DNA of 64,000 nt, from positions 1-64,000 of the IMG/VR virus record IMGVR_UViG_3300036857_000386; one strand, given 5' to 3'. The translations under genes and the position numbers were made by a program. Below the pieces are notes generated by a model, which saw only the letters and a program-made list of their open reading frames with translations, made no database searches and was not told the DNA's origin. Below, piece after piece: positions 30,302 to 41,300 of the stretch. Each line of letters opens with the position of its first letter. The first letter of the stretch is position 1. This DNA is from a virus.

Positions 30302-30467
30302 CGTCCTTCTCCATGCAGCTGTGCCGCTTGACGTCGGGCGGCAGGTTGTTCTCGCACCCGAGCATGGTCAGCAGCGGCTTGCCCTCGTCGCGGAGCCGCG
30401 CCACCATCGGGCAGTCGGGGCGATGAGCGACCAACCGTGTCCTGCCCATCGCCAGCGTGATGTCCAT
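30282..30467 (-). CDS. Small hypothetical protein
   Basis: 61 aa, starting MDITLAMGRTRLVAHRPDCP, with three Cys. It overlaps the 48-aa gene by 20 bases and shares one base with the gene before it. Unknown function. Confidence 0.55.
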   Translation of the reverse strand: MDITLAMGRTRLVAHRPDCPMVARLRDEGKPLLTMLGCENNLPPDVKRHSCMEKDDAVEVS

Positions 30468-30646
30468 CAGCGCTTCTTCCCTTTCACCATGCCGCCCTTG
30501 GCGTACTTGGTGCGCTCGCTGTCGTCGGGCACGGCATGGATGGTGTCGAGCGGCCCCGGCGTGCGATGGCTCAGCTTCTTGTTCTTGATTTCGCGCCTGA
30601 TCGATTTCTCGACGAACTTCTCGTAGTCGTCCTTGGCGTCGGCCAT
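30467..30646 (-). CDS. Small basic hypothetical protein
   Basis: 59 aa from MADAKDDYEKFVEKSIRREI, ending in KGGMVKGKKR. Charged and likely helical. One base separates its start from the stop of the gene before. No family recognised. Confidence 0.6.
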   Translation of the reverse strand: MADAKDDYEKFVEKSIRREIKNKKLSHRTPGPLDTIHAVPDDSERTKYAKGGMVKGKKR

Positions 30647-30647
30647 G

Positions 30648-30902
30648 TCAGTGGTCCTCCCATGACGGCATGTCGTAGGCATCGAAGTTGCCAACGGCAT
30701 AGCCGATCTCTTCGGTGCCGAATTCATAATAGGCAAGCAGGTCGTAGTCGTAATCGTCGATCGGCATGTGGTCGTCGTCGAAGAAGCCGACGATCGGCAG
30801 CTGCATGCCGTTGCCCATCACCACGTAGCGCTTGGAGATGCAGATCGCCTCGACGCGCACCTCCTTCTCCTTCATGGCGACGATCCTGTAGGGGCTGGCC
30901 AT
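30648..30902 (-). CDS. Small acidic hypothetical protein
   Basis: 84 aa from MASPYRIVAMKEKEVRVEA. Very acidic and Tyr-rich second half (DDYDYDLLAYYEFGTEE). It shares one base with the stop of the giant virion protein gene. Function unknown. Confidence 0.6.
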   Translation of the reverse strand: MASPYRIVAMKEKEVRVEAICISKRYVVMGNGMQLPIVGFFDDDHMPIDDYDYDLLAYYEFGTEEIGYAVGNFDAYDMPSWEDH

Positions 30903-33900
30903 CAACTCTCCCTCTCGCGTTCGCGCTTGCGCTGCGCCGCGCTCTTCTTCGAGCGGATCAGATTGCCCATGGTGATGCGGTCTTTGGGGTTGGCGCGGTT
31001 GAACGCCTGGATGTCCTCGCGGAAGATGCGCTGCCTCTCGGACCCGCCGGCGTTGCGCCAGCGGGCCATCAGGTTCTGCCGCCTGCCCCGCATCTCGCCC
31101 TCGGCGCGGCGCTGCGTGGCGCCGCCGCCAGCCTCGAACTCCCGCGCCGCCTCGGCCGGGCGGAAGCCCAGCGCCTGACTCAACGCAGCGCCGTAGCTCG
31201 GTTCGTTGTAGACCTCGCCGGTCTTCTTGGAGACGTTGCCGTAGGTGGCCAGCTCGCGCGCCTTGATGATGTTGCCGATCAGCTTCGGCCACGGGATGGC
31301 GCCGGCAATGTCGCCGTTGACCAGCGCCGAGCCGCTGTCGATCAGCATGCCGCCCGGCGCCCCGAAGACCGCCTTGCCGAGCCATGCGTAGACGGACTCT
31401 TTCTCGAGTTTTTTCGGCTGGCCGAACATCAGCAGCGAGTCCGCGCCGAAAGTGTTCGAGGTGTCGATGCCGGCGAGCCGCGTCCAGCCGCGCGTGTTCG
31501 CCTCGGCAAGCGCATTGCCGAGCGTTTTCGAGCCCGACGCCCATGCGATCATCGAGGACAACCATTGCTGCATGTAGTTTTCCAAGTCGTCCCACTCCGG
31601 CGTGCCGAACGCCACCGAGGCGATGTTGGCGAGCATCCGCAATGGCTCGACCAGCGGCAGTCCGTAGACGCCGGCCAGCGAGATCGTCGTGCCCATCAGC
31701 CACGCCACCGTCTTGATTGCTTGTTTACGGCCCTGCGGTCCGCCGCCAAAAGCATGCGCCAGGTTGCGGTAGAACAATTGCCCGTAGCTCAGCGAGTATT
31801 TCTTGAAGGTCAGGAATGGCGACAGCCACTTGTTCTGGAAGAACGTCGGATTGTTGGCGGCGCCGTAGCCGCCCTGCGTTTCCTCGACCGTGAGCACCGC
31901 CTCGCGCTTGGCGCTCTCGTGGCTCTTGCCGGAACGCCGCGCCAGCCGGTAGGTGGCGGTCGCCGTCGCATAGCGATTGACGCCCTCGATCGATTCGGGC
32001 AGCGCCTTGGCGACGTTCATGATGCGGCCGAGGCCTTTCTCAAACCAGCTCTTGTCCAGCTCCGACACCGACGGCGCCTCGATGCCGGACTGCGCACCGA
32101 AGCCGAGCCCGGCAACCTCGTCGAAGACGTCGGCCAGCTCGGCCGCGTCGGGCTCGTTACGGATCTGGTACTTCCACCACTGGTCGTTGTCGAAGCTCGG
32201 CGGCGCCTCGCCGGGCTTCAGGCCCATCGTCTGGCGGCCCATCTCGCGGAAGCCGACGCCGAAGCCTTTACCCCCGCCGAGCGCATAGGCGCGGCCCAGC
32301 TCGCGCGATGTCGCGCCCGGCCCGTACTTGCCGTTGAGCACGGGAATGGTGGTCATGTAGGGCTGCACCGCCTGCATCACCCAGTAGTGCGGCGAGAACA
32401 GGTGGAACAGGAACAGCACCTCCTTGACCGCGTCGGCGACGCGCGACAGCTTGCCGTTGTGTGCATCGCCGTTCCAGCCACGGATCCTGTTGCGCGCCTC
32501 CGCCGCCATCGCCTGGCGTATGGCGGTCAGCCCGGTGCCGGGCGGCTCGATGTGCTGCTGGGCGCGGATGTAATCCTCGACAGCTTTATCTGCGGCGGCG
32601 AGCTGCGGCGCCATCTCCAGGTTGGCCATGTGGTGGGCGAAGTCGCGGTTATAATCGCGCGTCGAGAACACCAGGTCGCGCTGCTCGCCGAGCACGCCGG
32701 AGCGGCGCAGGCCCCTGGCCAGCGCGCCGGGCGTCGTGAGTGAACGAATATAGGCGTCGTAGAGCGCGTCCTGCATGGCCTGTTGGCCGACCGTGGTCTG
32801 ACCGAGCGTGGTCTGCTCCATGTTCTTGGCGAGCCGCGAGATCTCGGCCGGCACGATCTGGCGGATGGCGTCGTTCAAATGGGTGCGGGTGATGCCGGTA
32901 TCGGACGAGTGATGCCCCTGCGCAGCCAGCTCCCTGGCGCGGTTGACCAGCTGGGTGTGGTTGTCGCTCATCTCGACGCGCTTGTTCTGCACCGTGGCGA
33001 CGAACAGCTTCTTCGGGGTGACCAGCACGTTCGGCTTGGTCGGATGCGCGTAGGATCCCGTCGAGGTGGTTTTCTTGCCGGTCAGCGGGTCGACCCACAT
33101 GATGTTGAGCTTGACCTGGATCGGGTGTGAGTCTGCGAAAGCGCGGGCCTGCTTCTCGTCCTTGAACAGCAGGCGATTTTCGGCATCCATCACAGCCCCG
33201 GCCGGCAGGTTCTTGGGGTTGGCCATGGTGCCGAACGGCCGCTCGGTGACCGAGATGAAGTATTTGCCCTTGCGCATGAACGGCACGTAGACGCCCTGCA
33301 CGGACCTGACCTGCGGCACGTCGGCGAGGCTGGTCGCGGTCTTGCCCAGAGCGGCGTGGTAATCCTTGTCCTCCTGGGTCTGGTTGGCCGGATCGCGCGC
33401 CGCCGCGCCCGACATCACCCAGTTAACCGCGTCGTCGATGGTCTTTCCCGCCGGTAGCTTACCTCCGTACTTGTTCTGGGCGTTGACCAGCGCATTGCGG
33501 ATGATGCCGCGCGAGGTCATGTCGGCGGTGGCGCGGAAATGCCGGATGGTATCGAGCCCGACTTTCTTCGCTTCCGGCGACAGCGCCGCCCACTCTTTCG
33601 CCAGCCGGGCGTGCATGGCGCGGGCCTGCTCGTTGCGCACGCCCTTCTTGGAGATGTGCTTGTTGACCGGGTTGGACAGCGGCACCGTCGGATCGACGCG
33701 GTAACGGCTCGCCTCGTGCAGGACATCGTTGAGGCGATCGTACATGCGGCGGTTGGTGCGCCTCAGCCGCGCCTGGTCGACCTCCAGCTTCTCGGAATTG
33801 ATGTGCGGCGCCGGGTTCTTGCGATACTTGGCACGCAGCGGTTCGCGCTTGAGGTGCCACCGGTACAGCCTTTCGAGAACGTTGCCCTCGCCGCCGAACA

Positions 33901-36900
33901 GCTCGCCGGAGCGGCGGATCTGCTCGCCGGTGGTGGACAGCACGTCGCGGGCGCGGCGGCCCTCCGGCGTCGCCAAATTGTCGGCGCGGCTCTTGGCGGC
34001 GCCGGCCAGCTGGTTGAAGTTCCTGAGCAGCGCCTCGACGTCGGCGACCGGATGCTTGGGAATGGCGGGCTGGAAGCCGCCGCTCTTGTCCCTGGCCACC
34101 GCCTCGCGGGCGAGCACGCGCTGGCCAGCTTCCGAATAGGTCAGCTCGGGCAGCAGCGAGACGACCTTCTCCATGTAGGTCTGGCCGCGCTCGCCACGGA
34201 TCATGCCGATGGCGTTGGAGACGGCTGCGGTGAAGGCGCTCCACCAGCTCGGGCCGCGCCCCGGCGTCAGGCCGGGGATCTTGTGACGGATCGATGGCGG
34301 CACGTTGATCGAGGCGAGCAGCCGCTGGAAGCGCGGGTTGGAAAACGCCTCGGCGACGAACTCGGCCTCGTTGAGGAAGGCGTGACTGAATTCCTCCTGC
34401 AGCTCGGGCGTCAGCTGCGCGTGGAACGAGCGCCGCAGGCCGGCCATGATGTTGGAGGTGCCGCGCAGGTTCAGACGGATCGCCAGCGAGGTGGCGGCAT
34501 GCGTCATCTCGTGCAGCACGGTGTGCGCGTAATCGTCGGGGAAGAACTGCACTTCCTCGTTGATGAACACCTGCGGCCGCTGCCCGGCGACGCGCTGCGC
34601 CGGGGTGTAGTTGAAGTACAGGCCCTGCGGCGCGCCCGCCTTGCCGTAGAGCTTCTTGATGTCGGCGTCGGAGACGAAGTGCACGTCGATGTCGCCGACC
34701 AGCTGGGTCAGGTGGCGGACATGGGCGTTCTGCAGCATCGCCAGGAAGCCGCGCGGATTGTCGGCCTTGAGCAGCCGGTGCACGTCGCGCAGCACCGCCG
34801 AGCCCTTTTGCGTGCGGGCAGTGACGGTGACGTTGCTGCTGTCGGTCGGCCGCATCACCGTGATCTGGCGGACGTCGCGCTCGCCGGCCTTCTCGCGGCG
34901 CCGCCTGGCCGCCTCGCGCTCACGTGTTTCTACGCGGCCGGAGCGCAGCAGCGCCTGCTCGTCCGGGCTCAGCGTGGCAGCCTCGCCTTCCTCCTCGACG
35001 TGCTTGCCGGCGACGTGGGTGATGTCCTCGCTCTCGCTCCAGGCGCGCTCCGGCGTCGTGCCGTGATCGCCGCTGGCTTCCTCGTAGCCGCTGCCCATCA
35101 GCTGCTCGTTGGTGGCCAGCCCGTAGAAATCCTCGTCGGCGCCAGTCTCGGCGAACAGCTGAAGCATCATGAAGTCGTGCGGCTTGAGCCTGGCCTTGGG
35201 ATTGGTCGACACGTATTTGGCGACGATCGCCAGGTTCTCCTCCATCGACTGGTGGGTGCGGTCGATGTGGTCGGCAAGCGGGATCTTGGCGTCGCGCACC
35301 GCCTGGCGGAACGCGTTGAGATGGTCGACCATGACGTTGTTGACGGCGACGTCGGTGGCGTTCTCGGGAACTTTCGGCAGCGGATGCGCCGCAAGCACCG
35401 TCTTGACCTGGTCGCGCACGGCGGCGCGCTCGGGCTTCAGTCCGGCGCGGCCTTCCTCGGCCTCTTCGAGGGCGACGGCACGCTGTTCCTGGATCTCAGC
35501 TTTCCTGGCCTTGTGCTCGGCGCGCTTTCTCTCGACCTCTTCCAGCTCCTCGGGCGGGGGGTTCTTCTTCAGCTTGGTCTGCTTGTGGTGCTCCTGTCCC
35601 CACTCCATCAACAACTTGTCACGCTGCTCCGGTGGCTTCTTCAGCTCCTTCGCGTAAGCGCGCAGCGTCGCTTCCTCGGTCTCGTGGCGCAGCCCCTCGG
35701 CCGACTTGCCCTTCTTCTTGCCGGTCCGCTCCAGCTCCTGAGGCTTGCCCTCGCGCAGCTTCCTCTCGCGCTCGGCCTTCTTCTCGGCACGTTCGGTGGC
35801 GCGACGCGCCGAGACGTTCCTGTGCTCCTCCTCGCGGATGCGCGCCTCGTCGGCGGCTTCCTTCTTTTCGGAAAGCCGGCTCTCGACCTCCGCGGCGATC
35901 TCCGGCTCGGCCTTGGCGATGATCTCGCGCGGCGACATGCCGGGGTTGTCTTTACGCAGGCGGGCGACGACGTCGGCCGCGACGTCCTCGGCGGTGCCGT
36001 GGAACTCGGGCAGCTCGCTGACTGTCGACTTCAGCAGGCGATCGGCATCGCGGGCATGGCGGGCGGCATCACGACTTAGGTTGGTTCTTGGAGGGCCTGC
36101 CCTCGCCTCAGGCGCGGCCGCTGGCGCGATTTCCGGCCCTGGCTGGACACTCGGAGCCGCAATAACTTCGCCGCGCCGTAGCAGCTCCGTAGCCGGCGCT
36201 GCCTTCTTAGGAATAGTTACCTCGACTTTCTTCTTGCGCTTGAACTTCTCGCCCTTGGCGCCGGGTTGCGGAACGGCAACAGGCTCGACGGCTTGTGGTT
36301 CGCCGACCGTCACCGGCGCGGCTTGCGGCTGGACAGAAGGAGGCGCAGCCTCTCCTCTTACCGCCGCCGCCAGCGCCCGTTCGTCAGGGGCGGCGGGCGC
36401 CGGGGCGGCGGTGAAGGCTGCCAGAGACCCCGGTGACGGCTCGCGCGGAGCCGCCACCTGGGAAACCGTCTCGTCGGGTGCGGGGGGCCTCGCCTCCAAG
36501 CCGGCTTCCCGAGGCACAGCGGCGGTCGCCGGTTGCGCCTGTTCCATTGCGGCGGGGGTAACAGGAGGGGGAGCCGCAACAGCTGCCGGAGCCGCCTCCG
36601 GCGCCGTCACTATAGCCTCTTCAGTCGGACCTGGCTGTGACGCGATCGGAGAAATCGCCTGGCCCGTGCCTAATGTTTCCGGCTGTGCCACGGCCGCCGG
36701 TTGTGTCCTTAAGGCAGCGGCTATGTCTTCGTCTGGAGTAGATATCTTGGTAGCCGCGGCGCGCTGCTCCTGGGCGTGCTCGGCCTCCAGCTCCTCGCGG
36801 AACATGTCGCGCAGCCGCGCCTCATGCTCGCCAACCGTGGTCTCGATGTCTTCGGGCGCCAGCGTCTCGGACAGCGTCTCACGGATGTCGAACTCGCCGG

Positions 36901-38359
36901 GCTGCTCTTCTTCCTCCTCGACCGGAGCTGCGACGGGAGCGGCAGGCTGCGCCACCGGCGTTCCGGTCAGCACCGTGCCGATGTCGGGCGGCACCTGGCC
37001 GGGCTGGACCACGGTCGTGCCGGCGGCCGGCGCGACGACCGGCGCCGTCGCCGGAGACGGCGGCTTGGCCTCGGTGCGCGGATCGGTCGGCGCCACCGGC
37101 ACCTGGACCGGCGGCTGTGGCGGCTGCTTCTCCGCGCCCTCGGGCTGCTTGGGCTCGGTGATGGCGGTGTCGCCGGGCGTGGACTCGCCGGCTTCCGGGG
37201 TCACCGCGGCTGGCGTGCCCTCGGTCTCGGCGGGCGCCGCCACGTCGGGGATGTCGTCGATCTTGTCCGGCTCTTCCTCGCCCTCGTCCTTGACGGGCGC
37301 GGTGGCGATCTCGGCGCCGCCGGTGGCGGTGCGCACCGCCGGCCCGAAGATGGCGCCGACCAGGCCAGCCTGCAGCGTCTGCTCGGCCAGCTCCCACCAG
37401 TCCATGCCTTTCTGCGTGAAGGCATGCTCGCCGGAATACTGCGCCGCCTGCTGCGCGGCCTCCGTGGCGCCCTCGGTGGCCAGCGTCTTCAAAAGCTCGG
37501 CGGGCAGCTGCTTGAGTTCAGTCAGCGCCGCCTCGCCGACGCCGAGCAGCTTCTCGGTGCCGAACTTCTCCATCCACGCCGAAATAGTGGCGGCCGGCAG
37601 TGCCTTGATAATGTCGCCGAAGGTCGGCTCGGCGCGGCCCTCGTTCTTGGCACGCTCGCCGCCGATCTCGCCGGCCTGCTCGACGACATAGACCGGTGCG
37701 TTCTTGACCGCCGCGATCATGTCGGGAATCGACACCAGGCCCTGCTCGATGGCGAACGGCACAATGTTGGTGAAGGGCGCGTTCTTGACGTCCTTCCAGG
37801 TGGTGCGCGGGTCGTAACCGAAGTCGGGGTCGGTCATACCCTTCTCGACTTCAAGCAGCTTCTGTGTCAGCCAAAGCTGGCTGCTCTTGGCTTCCTCCGG
37901 CGTCTGCCTGCGCCACGAGATATTGCCGTCGGCGTCCCACACCGGCTTGCCGAGGTTCTGGTCGAGCCAGTCACCGGCACCTTCGACGATGCGTCCAATG
38001 GTGCCTGCTGTGCCACCGACCAGCTCGACGCCGCGCTCGCCGACACCCTTGGCGACGTTGGTCAGCCAGTCGTCCGGGATGTTGTCGATAGTGATCGGCT
38101 TTTCCGGCTCGGCGAACGGATCGTAGTCGAGCGGGATCAGGCCGGTGGCCGGCTTGGCCTTCTTCTCCGGCTCGCCGGCGTATTCGACGGTCGGCAGCTC
38201 CGGTGCAACCGGAATGACGTAGTCGGGTTTCTCCTGCTCAGCGGGAGCAGGTTGAGGCGGGGCTAATGCCGGTTGCGCATCCGGCTGCGACCCCGCCTCT
38301 TCCGTGGTCGTCTCCTCGTCCGCAAACGGATCGTAGTCGAGTGGGATGAGGTCGGCCAT
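30902..38359 (-). CDS. Giant internal virion protein with HExxH motif
   Basis: 2485 aa, the largest gene. LIPLDYDPFAD/E occurs twice near the N-terminus (about 4 and 74). Residues about 380-800 are Pro/Ala-rich and disordered, and about 800-1000 a charged coiled-coil region. VLHEMTHAA near 1281 is a zinc metallopeptidase signature. The C-terminal part has LSPFLTFKKYSLSYGQLFYR, resembling the PLxRFG-type end of giant phage proteins, then hydrophobic helices. Size, position last before the small late genes and order after two core-like proteins match a T7 gp16-like ejected core protein. Confidence 0.75.
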   Translation of the reverse strand: MADLIPLDYDPFADEETTTEEAGSQPDAQPALAPPQPAPAEQEKPDYVIPVAPELPTVEYAGEPEKKAKPATGLIPLDYDPFAEPEKPITIDNIPDDWLTNVAKGVGERGVELVGGTAGTIGRIVEGAGDWLDQNLGKPVWDADGNISWRRQTPEEAKSSQLWLTQKLLEVEKGMTDPDFGYDPRTTWKDVKNAPFTNIVPFAIEQGLVSIPDMIAAVKNAPVYVVEQAGEIGGERAKNEGRAEPTFGDIIKALPAATISAWMEKFGTEKLLGVGEAALTELKQLPAELLKTLATEGATEAAQQAAQYSGEHAFTQKGMDWWELAEQTLQAGLVGAIFGPAVRTATGGAEIATAPVKDEGEEEPDKIDDIPDVAAPAETEGTPAAVTPEAGESTPGDTAITEPKQPEGAEKQPPQPPVQVPVAPTDPRTEAKPPSPATAPVVAPAAGTTVVQPGQVPPDIGTVLTGTPVAQPAAPVAAPVEEEEEQPGEFDIRETLSETLAPEDIETTVGEHEARLRDMFREELEAEHAQEQRAAATKISTPDEDIAAALRTQPAAVAQPETLGTGQAISPIASQPGPTEEAIVTAPEAAPAAVAAPPPVTPAAMEQAQPATAAVPREAGLEARPPAPDETVSQVAAPREPSPGSLAAFTAAPAPAAPDERALAAAVRGEAAPPSVQPQAAPVTVGEPQAVEPVAVPQPGAKGEKFKRKKKVEVTIPKKAAPATELLRRGEVIAAPSVQPGPEIAPAAAPEARAGPPRTNLSRDAARHARDADRLLKSTVSELPEFHGTAEDVAADVVARLRKDNPGMSPREIIAKAEPEIAAEVESRLSEKKEAADEARIREEEHRNVSARRATERAEKKAERERKLREGKPQELERTGKKKGKSAEGLRHETEEATLRAYAKELKKPPEQRDKLLMEWGQEHHKQTKLKKNPPPEELEEVERKRAEHKARKAEIQEQRAVALEEAEEGRAGLKPERAAVRDQVKTVLAAHPLPKVPENATDVAVNNVMVDHLNAFRQAVRDAKIPLADHIDRTHQSMEENLAIVAKYVSTNPKARLKPHDFMMLQLFAETGADEDFYGLATNEQLMGSGYEEASGDHGTTPERAWSESEDITHVAGKHVEEEGEAATLSPDEQALLRSGRVETREREAARRRREKAGERDVRQITVMRPTDSSNVTVTARTQKGSAVLRDVHRLLKADNPRGFLAMLQNAHVRHLTQLVGDIDVHFVSDADIKKLYGKAGAPQGLYFNYTPAQRVAGQRPQVFINEEVQFFPDDYAHTVLHEMTHAATSLAIRLNLRGTSNIMAGLRRSFHAQLTPELQEEFSHAFLNEAEFVAEAFSNPRFQRLLASINVPPSIRHKIPGLTPGRGPSWWSAFTAAVSNAIGMIRGERGQTYMEKVVSLLPELTYSEAGQRVLAREAVARDKSGGFQPAIPKHPVADVEALLRNFNQLAGAAKSRADNLATPEGRRARDVLSTTGEQIRRSGELFGGEGNVLERLYRWHLKREPLRAKYRKNPAPHINSEKLEVDQARLRRTNRRMYDRLNDVLHEASRYRVDPTVPLSNPVNKHISKKGVRNEQARAMHARLAKEWAALSPEAKKVGLDTIRHFRATADMTSRGIIRNALVNAQNKYGGKLPAGKTIDDAVNWVMSGAAARDPANQTQEDKDYHAALGKTATSLADVPQVRSVQGVYVPFMRKGKYFISVTERPFGTMANPKNLPAGAVMDAENRLLFKDEKQARAFADSHPIQVKLNIMWVDPLTGKKTTSTGSYAHPTKPNVLVTPKKLFVATVQNKRVEMSDNHTQLVNRARELAAQGHHSSDTGITRTHLNDAIRQIVPAEISRLAKNMEQTTLGQTTVGQQAMQDALYDAYIRSLTTPGALARGLRRSGVLGEQRDLVFSTRDYNRDFAHHMANLEMAPQLAAADKAVEDYIRAQQHIEPPGTGLTAIRQAMAAEARNRIRGWNGDAHNGKLSRVADAVKEVLFLFHLFSPHYWVMQAVQPYMTTIPVLNGKYGPGATSRELGRAYALGGGKGFGVGFREMGRQTMGLKPGEAPPSFDNDQWWKYQIRNEPDAAELADVFDEVAGLGFGAQSGIEAPSVSELDKSWFEKGLGRIMNVAKALPESIEGVNRYATATATYRLARRSGKSHESAKREAVLTVEETQGGYGAANNPTFFQNKWLSPFLTFKKYSLSYGQLFYRNLAHAFGGGPQGRKQAIKTVAWLMGTTISLAGVYGLPLVEPLRMLANIASVAFGTPEWDDLENYMQQWLSSMIAWASGSKTLGNALAEANTRGWTRLAGIDTSNTFGADSLLMFGQPKKLEKESVYAWLGKAVFGAPGGMLIDSGSALVNGDIAGAIPWPKLIGNIIKARELATYGNVSKKTGEVYNEPSYGAALSQALGFRPAEAAREFEAGGGATQRRAEGEMRGRRQNLMARWRNAGGSERQRIFREDIQAFNRANPKDRITMGNLIRSKKSAAQRKRERERES

Positions 38360-38362
38360 CTG

Positions 38363-41300
38363 TCATTCCTGCGCCGAGATCGCGAAGTTCTCGCCGTTAC
38401 GGCTCACCACCCAGATCGGATTGCCCTGCCTGTCCTTGCCGGGCTTGACGACGTCGCCGGCCTGCTTGCCAGCGTATTCGGTCGGCGGCTTGTCGCCGAC
38501 GCGCGCCATGGCGTTGGCAGCTGGCGCCTTGTATTTGAACTGTGAAGCGTCGTAGCCGAGATCGGAAAAAGTCTTGGCGCGGTCGGCCTGCGGCAGCGCA
38601 TCCCACAGCCGCGACAGCTTGTCGTTGATCTGGTCCTGGTCCTCGCTGGCAACGGCGTCGGCGGCCGCGCCCATCAGCGGATTGACCGTGTCCCAGTTCA
38701 CGTCCTTGCGGGTCTCGGCTAGTTTCTCGGCGCGGGTGATCGCCGCATCGCGCAGACGACGGCGATCGTTCTCCTTGGATTCGCGGCCTTCCTTGGCAAG
38801 CTCGGCCTCGGCCTTGGCCTTGGCTTCGGCGATCTTGGTCTCGCTCTCGCGCTTTTCCTTTTCCAGCTCGCGCTGCGCCTTGCGCTCCTCCTCGCCGCGA
38901 GCGCGGGTCTCTTCGCGGGTCTCCTTCTCCAGGCCTTCCTTGGTCTCCAGCTCGTGGCGGCGCGTCCACTCCTCGCTCTCGGCGCCCTGGCGCTGCTTGG
39001 CGCGGTAGCCCTCGGGATCGGCAAGCTGCATGATCTGCTGCCAGTACAAGCTCTTGTTCTGCACGCCCTGGATGATACCGGGCAGCTGCTCGGCGGTGAT
39101 CGGCACGTTCTCGGTTTCGCCGTTCTCGTTGACCTTGGAGACCACCAGCTGCCTGGTCTCGGGATCGATGGCGACGTCGAGCGAGCCGCCGTCGGGGATC
39201 ATCTCGTAGGCCTTTTCGAGAAGGTGCGTGGTGTTCTCAAGATGCCTGGGATCGTTGCTTGCCAGGTACTGCTTGTAGGCAGCGGCGGCGAGCGAGCCGA
39301 GCTGCGCGGTGCGCTGCGCGCCGTACTGCATGAGCCCGGCGGCGGCAGCCTCGGCGTCGTCCTTGCGGCCGTGCGCCAGATACCACTGCACGGTCTTGGC
39401 GATGCGCTGCATCTGGCGATCGCCCTCGGCCATCTGCCGGTCGGGGTCGACCTTATCGTCGATGCCGTTGATCTCGTCGGGCGTGGTGGCGCCCTCGCCC
39501 TCGGCGAAGCGGCGGGCGCCGTCGGCCGATGCTTGGTTACCCTCGGGGGTGGCGATGGCACCATCCTGGCCGAGCCCGAAGGCGCGGGTCAGGAACCTGA
39601 CGCCGCCATCGAGCGCCTGGGCGACGTGGTCGAGCAGCAGCGGCGTCGGCTTGTAGCGGTGCTTGCGCTCGGCGTCGTCGATGCTGCCGGTGGTCTCGTC
39701 GGACACCGGCGCCGCCTGCACGCCGGGACTGCCGCCGCGCCACTGCTCGCCCATGCCGGGCTCGGGAATGACGCCGCCCTCCTGGAATCCGTAGAAGTCC
39801 TTCTGCGCTGCCTTGTCGGAGCGGTCCGGGCCGATCACCTCATAGCCGGTGATATGGCCCTGCGGGTCGAAGATCGGCCGCATCGCGCGGTCGCGCGGGA
39901 TCGGCTCGCCATTGGCATCGAGCGGCAGCGGGTTGCCGTTGGGGTCGTAGAAGCGCGCCTCGTCGCCTTTCGGCACGATGCGGCCCTGGCGGCCGGTCTG
40001 CATGTCGCGCGACACCTTCTGCGCGGCGGTCGGCTCGCCGAGCACCTTCTGCGGGTCGGTCTCGGGCACCACGGGCGGCGGCAGGTCGGGGATGACGGGC
40101 GCCGTGGTGCGGCCGCTGACGCCGAGATACGGCTCGGTCGGACCGGGCGACGGCACGGTGACGCCGGTCGCGGCCTGCGGCGTGATGGGCGACGGCTGGG
40201 TCACGCCGGTCGCCGCTTGGGGAGGTATGGGCGACGGCTGCGTGACACCAGTCGCCGCTTGCGGCGGTATCGGCGACGGCACAGTGACGCCGGTCGCCGC
40301 CTGCGGGGTGATGTCGGGCGTTGTCGAAGAGGTGGTCTCGTCGGGACGCGGCTCGGGGCGCGGCGCCTTCCTGGGCAGCTTGACGCCACCGCCGCCGCCA
40401 CTCCTCGGTTTCGGCGCGGCTCTGCGCGGCGTTTGCTTCCAGTAGTCGCCGCCATAGGCGGTCGAGGAAACGCCGCGCTCGCGGATGTTGAGACGGCGCG
40501 CCACGGCGTCACGAGCGGTGTCGCCGGTCGAACGGCCGGCGCTGCCACGCCGCTCCTCCTCGTGGACCAGGCGGTTGAACTCCTCCCTGGAGACGTGACC
40601 GCCGCGCTGGAACGACTGCGTCGGCTCGGGAATGACGCCGCCCTCCTGGAACCTACCGGGGTTGGCGTTGCGCCATGCCGACAGCTGCTGCTCGTAGTTC
40701 TGCCAGGCGGCGCTCTGATGCGGCACGCCGCTCCTGCCGCGCGTCGCATTGCCGGCGTAGTAGCCGGCTTCCGAATAGGCCGACGGCAGCTGCGGCGCTC
40801 GTGGGCGTGCCGCGGGCACCGCCGGAGCAGGCGCCGCAGCGACGGGTTTCGGCTTGGCCTGCTGCGCGGCAAGCCTGTCCTGAGCCTGCTTAAAGGCGAG
40901 CTGTGAGGGGGTCAGCCCGTTGACCAGCTGCAGGCCCGTCGCTGCGGCAGCTCCGGCCGGAGCCTGGCCGACACGCCGCGGCGTGAAGGTCGGCTTGGGG
41001 CTCGGCACGATCTGCTGGGTGTAGTTGCGGAACCGCGAATACTTATCGACGCCGCCGACATTCGAGGGATTGGCCGGATTGCCGGGCGGCACGACCGGCT
41101 GGCCGCCGGTCTGGAAGCGCTGCGGCTCGGGCAGCACGCCGCCGGTCTGCGCGAATGTCGTGCCCTGCATCCATTCCTCCTCGGGCTGCACCAGGGTCGG
41201 CGCGAATGCGACCTGCTCGGGCTCGGGAATGGCGACGCCCGCATCCGGGCTGAGCGGCGTCGCGTCGGCGCTCTGCTGGGTCTCGTCCTTGCTGGTGTCG

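Noticed and set aside
40146-40320. CRISPR array
   Set aside because: The repeats are contiguous coding repeats without unique spacers; no array-like pattern was seen anywhere else.
33539-41000. Long + strand frames (846, 648, 496 and 650 residues)
   Set aside because: All lie antisense to the two giant virion proteins, which have natural domain motifs and coupled starts; the + frames are low-complexity shadows.
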